Assembly (NCBI GenBank): GCA_029237695.1
Contig: CM055277.1
Location: forward strand, 42,628,242 to 42,692,241
DNA length: 64,000 bases
Source of the DNA: Conchocele bisecta
Lineage: Eukaryota; Mollusca; Bivalvia; Lucinida; Thyasiridae
Direction of reading: 5' to 3'
Both the position numbers and the translations under genes were made by a program. A model generated the notes under the pieces. It ran no database searches. It saw only the letters and a program-made list of their open reading frames with translations, and had not been told where the DNA came from. Positions 63,053 through 64,000 of this stretch are shown piece by piece. How positions within the stretch are numbered: the first letter of the stretch is position 1; each line of letters begins with the position of its first letter.

Positions 63053-63579
63053 GTACAGTTGACCATATATTGGCTACCTGGTGTCCATCTCTTTATTGGG
63101 TAGTACTTGTTGGGTAGGCAATGGAAACCAAAGTCGTTCATACGGTTGACCACATATTGGCTACCTGGTGTCCATCGCTTATTGGGCCATCCTTAAAAAA
63201 ATGTTTGTTTGGCGTAACCCGACCCATAATTTTGAAACTGGGTCGGTCGGTAGGCGATTTTTTTTTTTTTTGGGACAGCTAGGTTTATATACACCATTAT
63301 TTATATGGTACTCGACTGACAGACTTCGGTGTCGGACTGTATGTATCCATATGAATAGTAGGTGTCATACTGTGTATTATGCAATATTATTTTCAGGGAT
63401 CTTGTCAAGGATGTGAATAAAATAAAACAATTATGTTACTTAAACAACAGTCTTCATATTTATTGCTCCATGACTAGAATGGAATGTGTTTAACGACCCA
63501 TCAACACAAAAGAGTACAGTATCATTAATAGGGCCAATCAATGATTATGAATATGAAAAAATGTAAATTGCATTGGCTC

Positions 63580-63672
63580 CGATGATGATCTACAATGTCA
63601 CCACTGATACTGGGTAGAACCATATCTGGATCTGAGGTCGAGCTCTCTCCCAACTGAGCTAATTGGCTATCT
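63580..63672 (-). mobile_element. tRNA-like SINE remnant
   Basis: On the minus strand, AGCCAATTAGCTCAGTTGGG and AGAGAGCTCGACCTC form a tRNA-like D-arm and A box. The rest is diverged and no clear B box remains. It is not considered a working tRNA gene. Confidence 0.45.
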
Positions 63673-63931
63673 CTTATGAATATGAAATAATGATAAAGTC
63701 AATATAATGTTAGATGTGGTAGACAATGGAACGACTAGGATAACAAGGGTATTTTAAGATGCCCCATCCACTACGTTGGGGCATAAAAATAAGTCAAAAA
63801 TAAAATAAAATCCATAACTAGAGTAAATTGCTCAATGTCTAAGAGTATTTTATAGACCTAAACACGTGTACAGTCAATGTCAGAACATTCGGTATGCAAC
63901 TTTGACATGAAATCTGAATTATTTTAAAGTC

Positions 63932-64000
63932 TTATTTGCCAGGAATGGGATTGCGTTTCATGACAACTTTTCCGATGGCACGGCACTCGGCACACAGTGG
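63932..64000 (-). CDS. Partial 3' end of a coding exon at the window edge
   Basis: From the right edge, the minus strand reads PLCAECRAIGKVVMKRNPIP, then GK and TAA at 63,934-63,932. The frame is open to the window border. Balanced residues and a Cys pair look like real coding sequence, but the family cannot be recognised from 22 codons. An AAAATAA-type signal follows about 10 bases after the stop. Confidence 0.35.
   Translation of the reverse strand, partial: PLCAECRAIGKVVMKRNPIPGK

Overview
This is eukaryotic nuclear DNA, most probably from a bivalve mollusc. The coding segments are short exons bounded by GT..AG junctions. The intergenic space is packed with short interspersed elements, fold-back elements and tandem repeats in a style I associate with bivalve genomes, for example segments ending GAGCTAAAA and GTTTAACGTC-type repeats. 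Species cannot be named from the sequence. No operons, CRISPR arrays or rRNA genes were seen.

Host-type genes all read on the minus strand. (1) Gene A, 16,600-34,661, is a chain of ten phase-compatible exons. It encodes an acidic, repeat-expanded N-terminus, two zinc fingers, and a domain with the landmarks of the tyrosine recombinase (phage integrase) fold. (2) A second, degraded copy of the same family (gene B) lies at 6,386-8,190. (3) Between them, 8,622-11,032 holds four exons of a gene ending in a hAT-type dimerisation region (ZNF862-like). (4) A further set of exons at 45.7-55.8 kb (gene C) shares a 5' exon ending with gene A and may be a third family member. Isolated candidate exons sit at 329-656, 35,196-35,276 and the right edge (63,932-64,000).

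Mobile elements: a pogo/Tigger-type transposase relic (13.8-16.0 kb); a piggyBac element with TTAA duplications and matching 16-bp inverted termini (20,338-23,996), inside an intron of gene A; a BEL/Pao LTR retrotransposon (37,995-44,611) with 277-bp LTRs and a 5-bp target duplication, inserted in a decayed mariner element (37,503-45,067); a LINE fragment (36.4-36.9 kb); a SINE-like family with long target duplications; and a tRNA-derived SINE with an (ATT)n tail (46.0-46.2 kb).

Repeats: interleaved satellites at 11.2-13.7 kb, Helitron/pearl-like elements with ~160-bp core repeats (17.1-18.9, 47.8-49.1, 51.4-52.8 kb), a 24/27-bp minisatellite (24.1-24.9 kb), a higher-order 24-bp satellite (55.9-60.5 kb) and several large palindromes.

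The most interesting content is the zinc-finger plus tyrosine-recombinase-like family. Its two alignable copies carry the same 8-A run at the same point, and in both copies that run breaks the frame. Many single-base frame breaks occur in the window, so local assembly indels must be excluded before calling genes dead.
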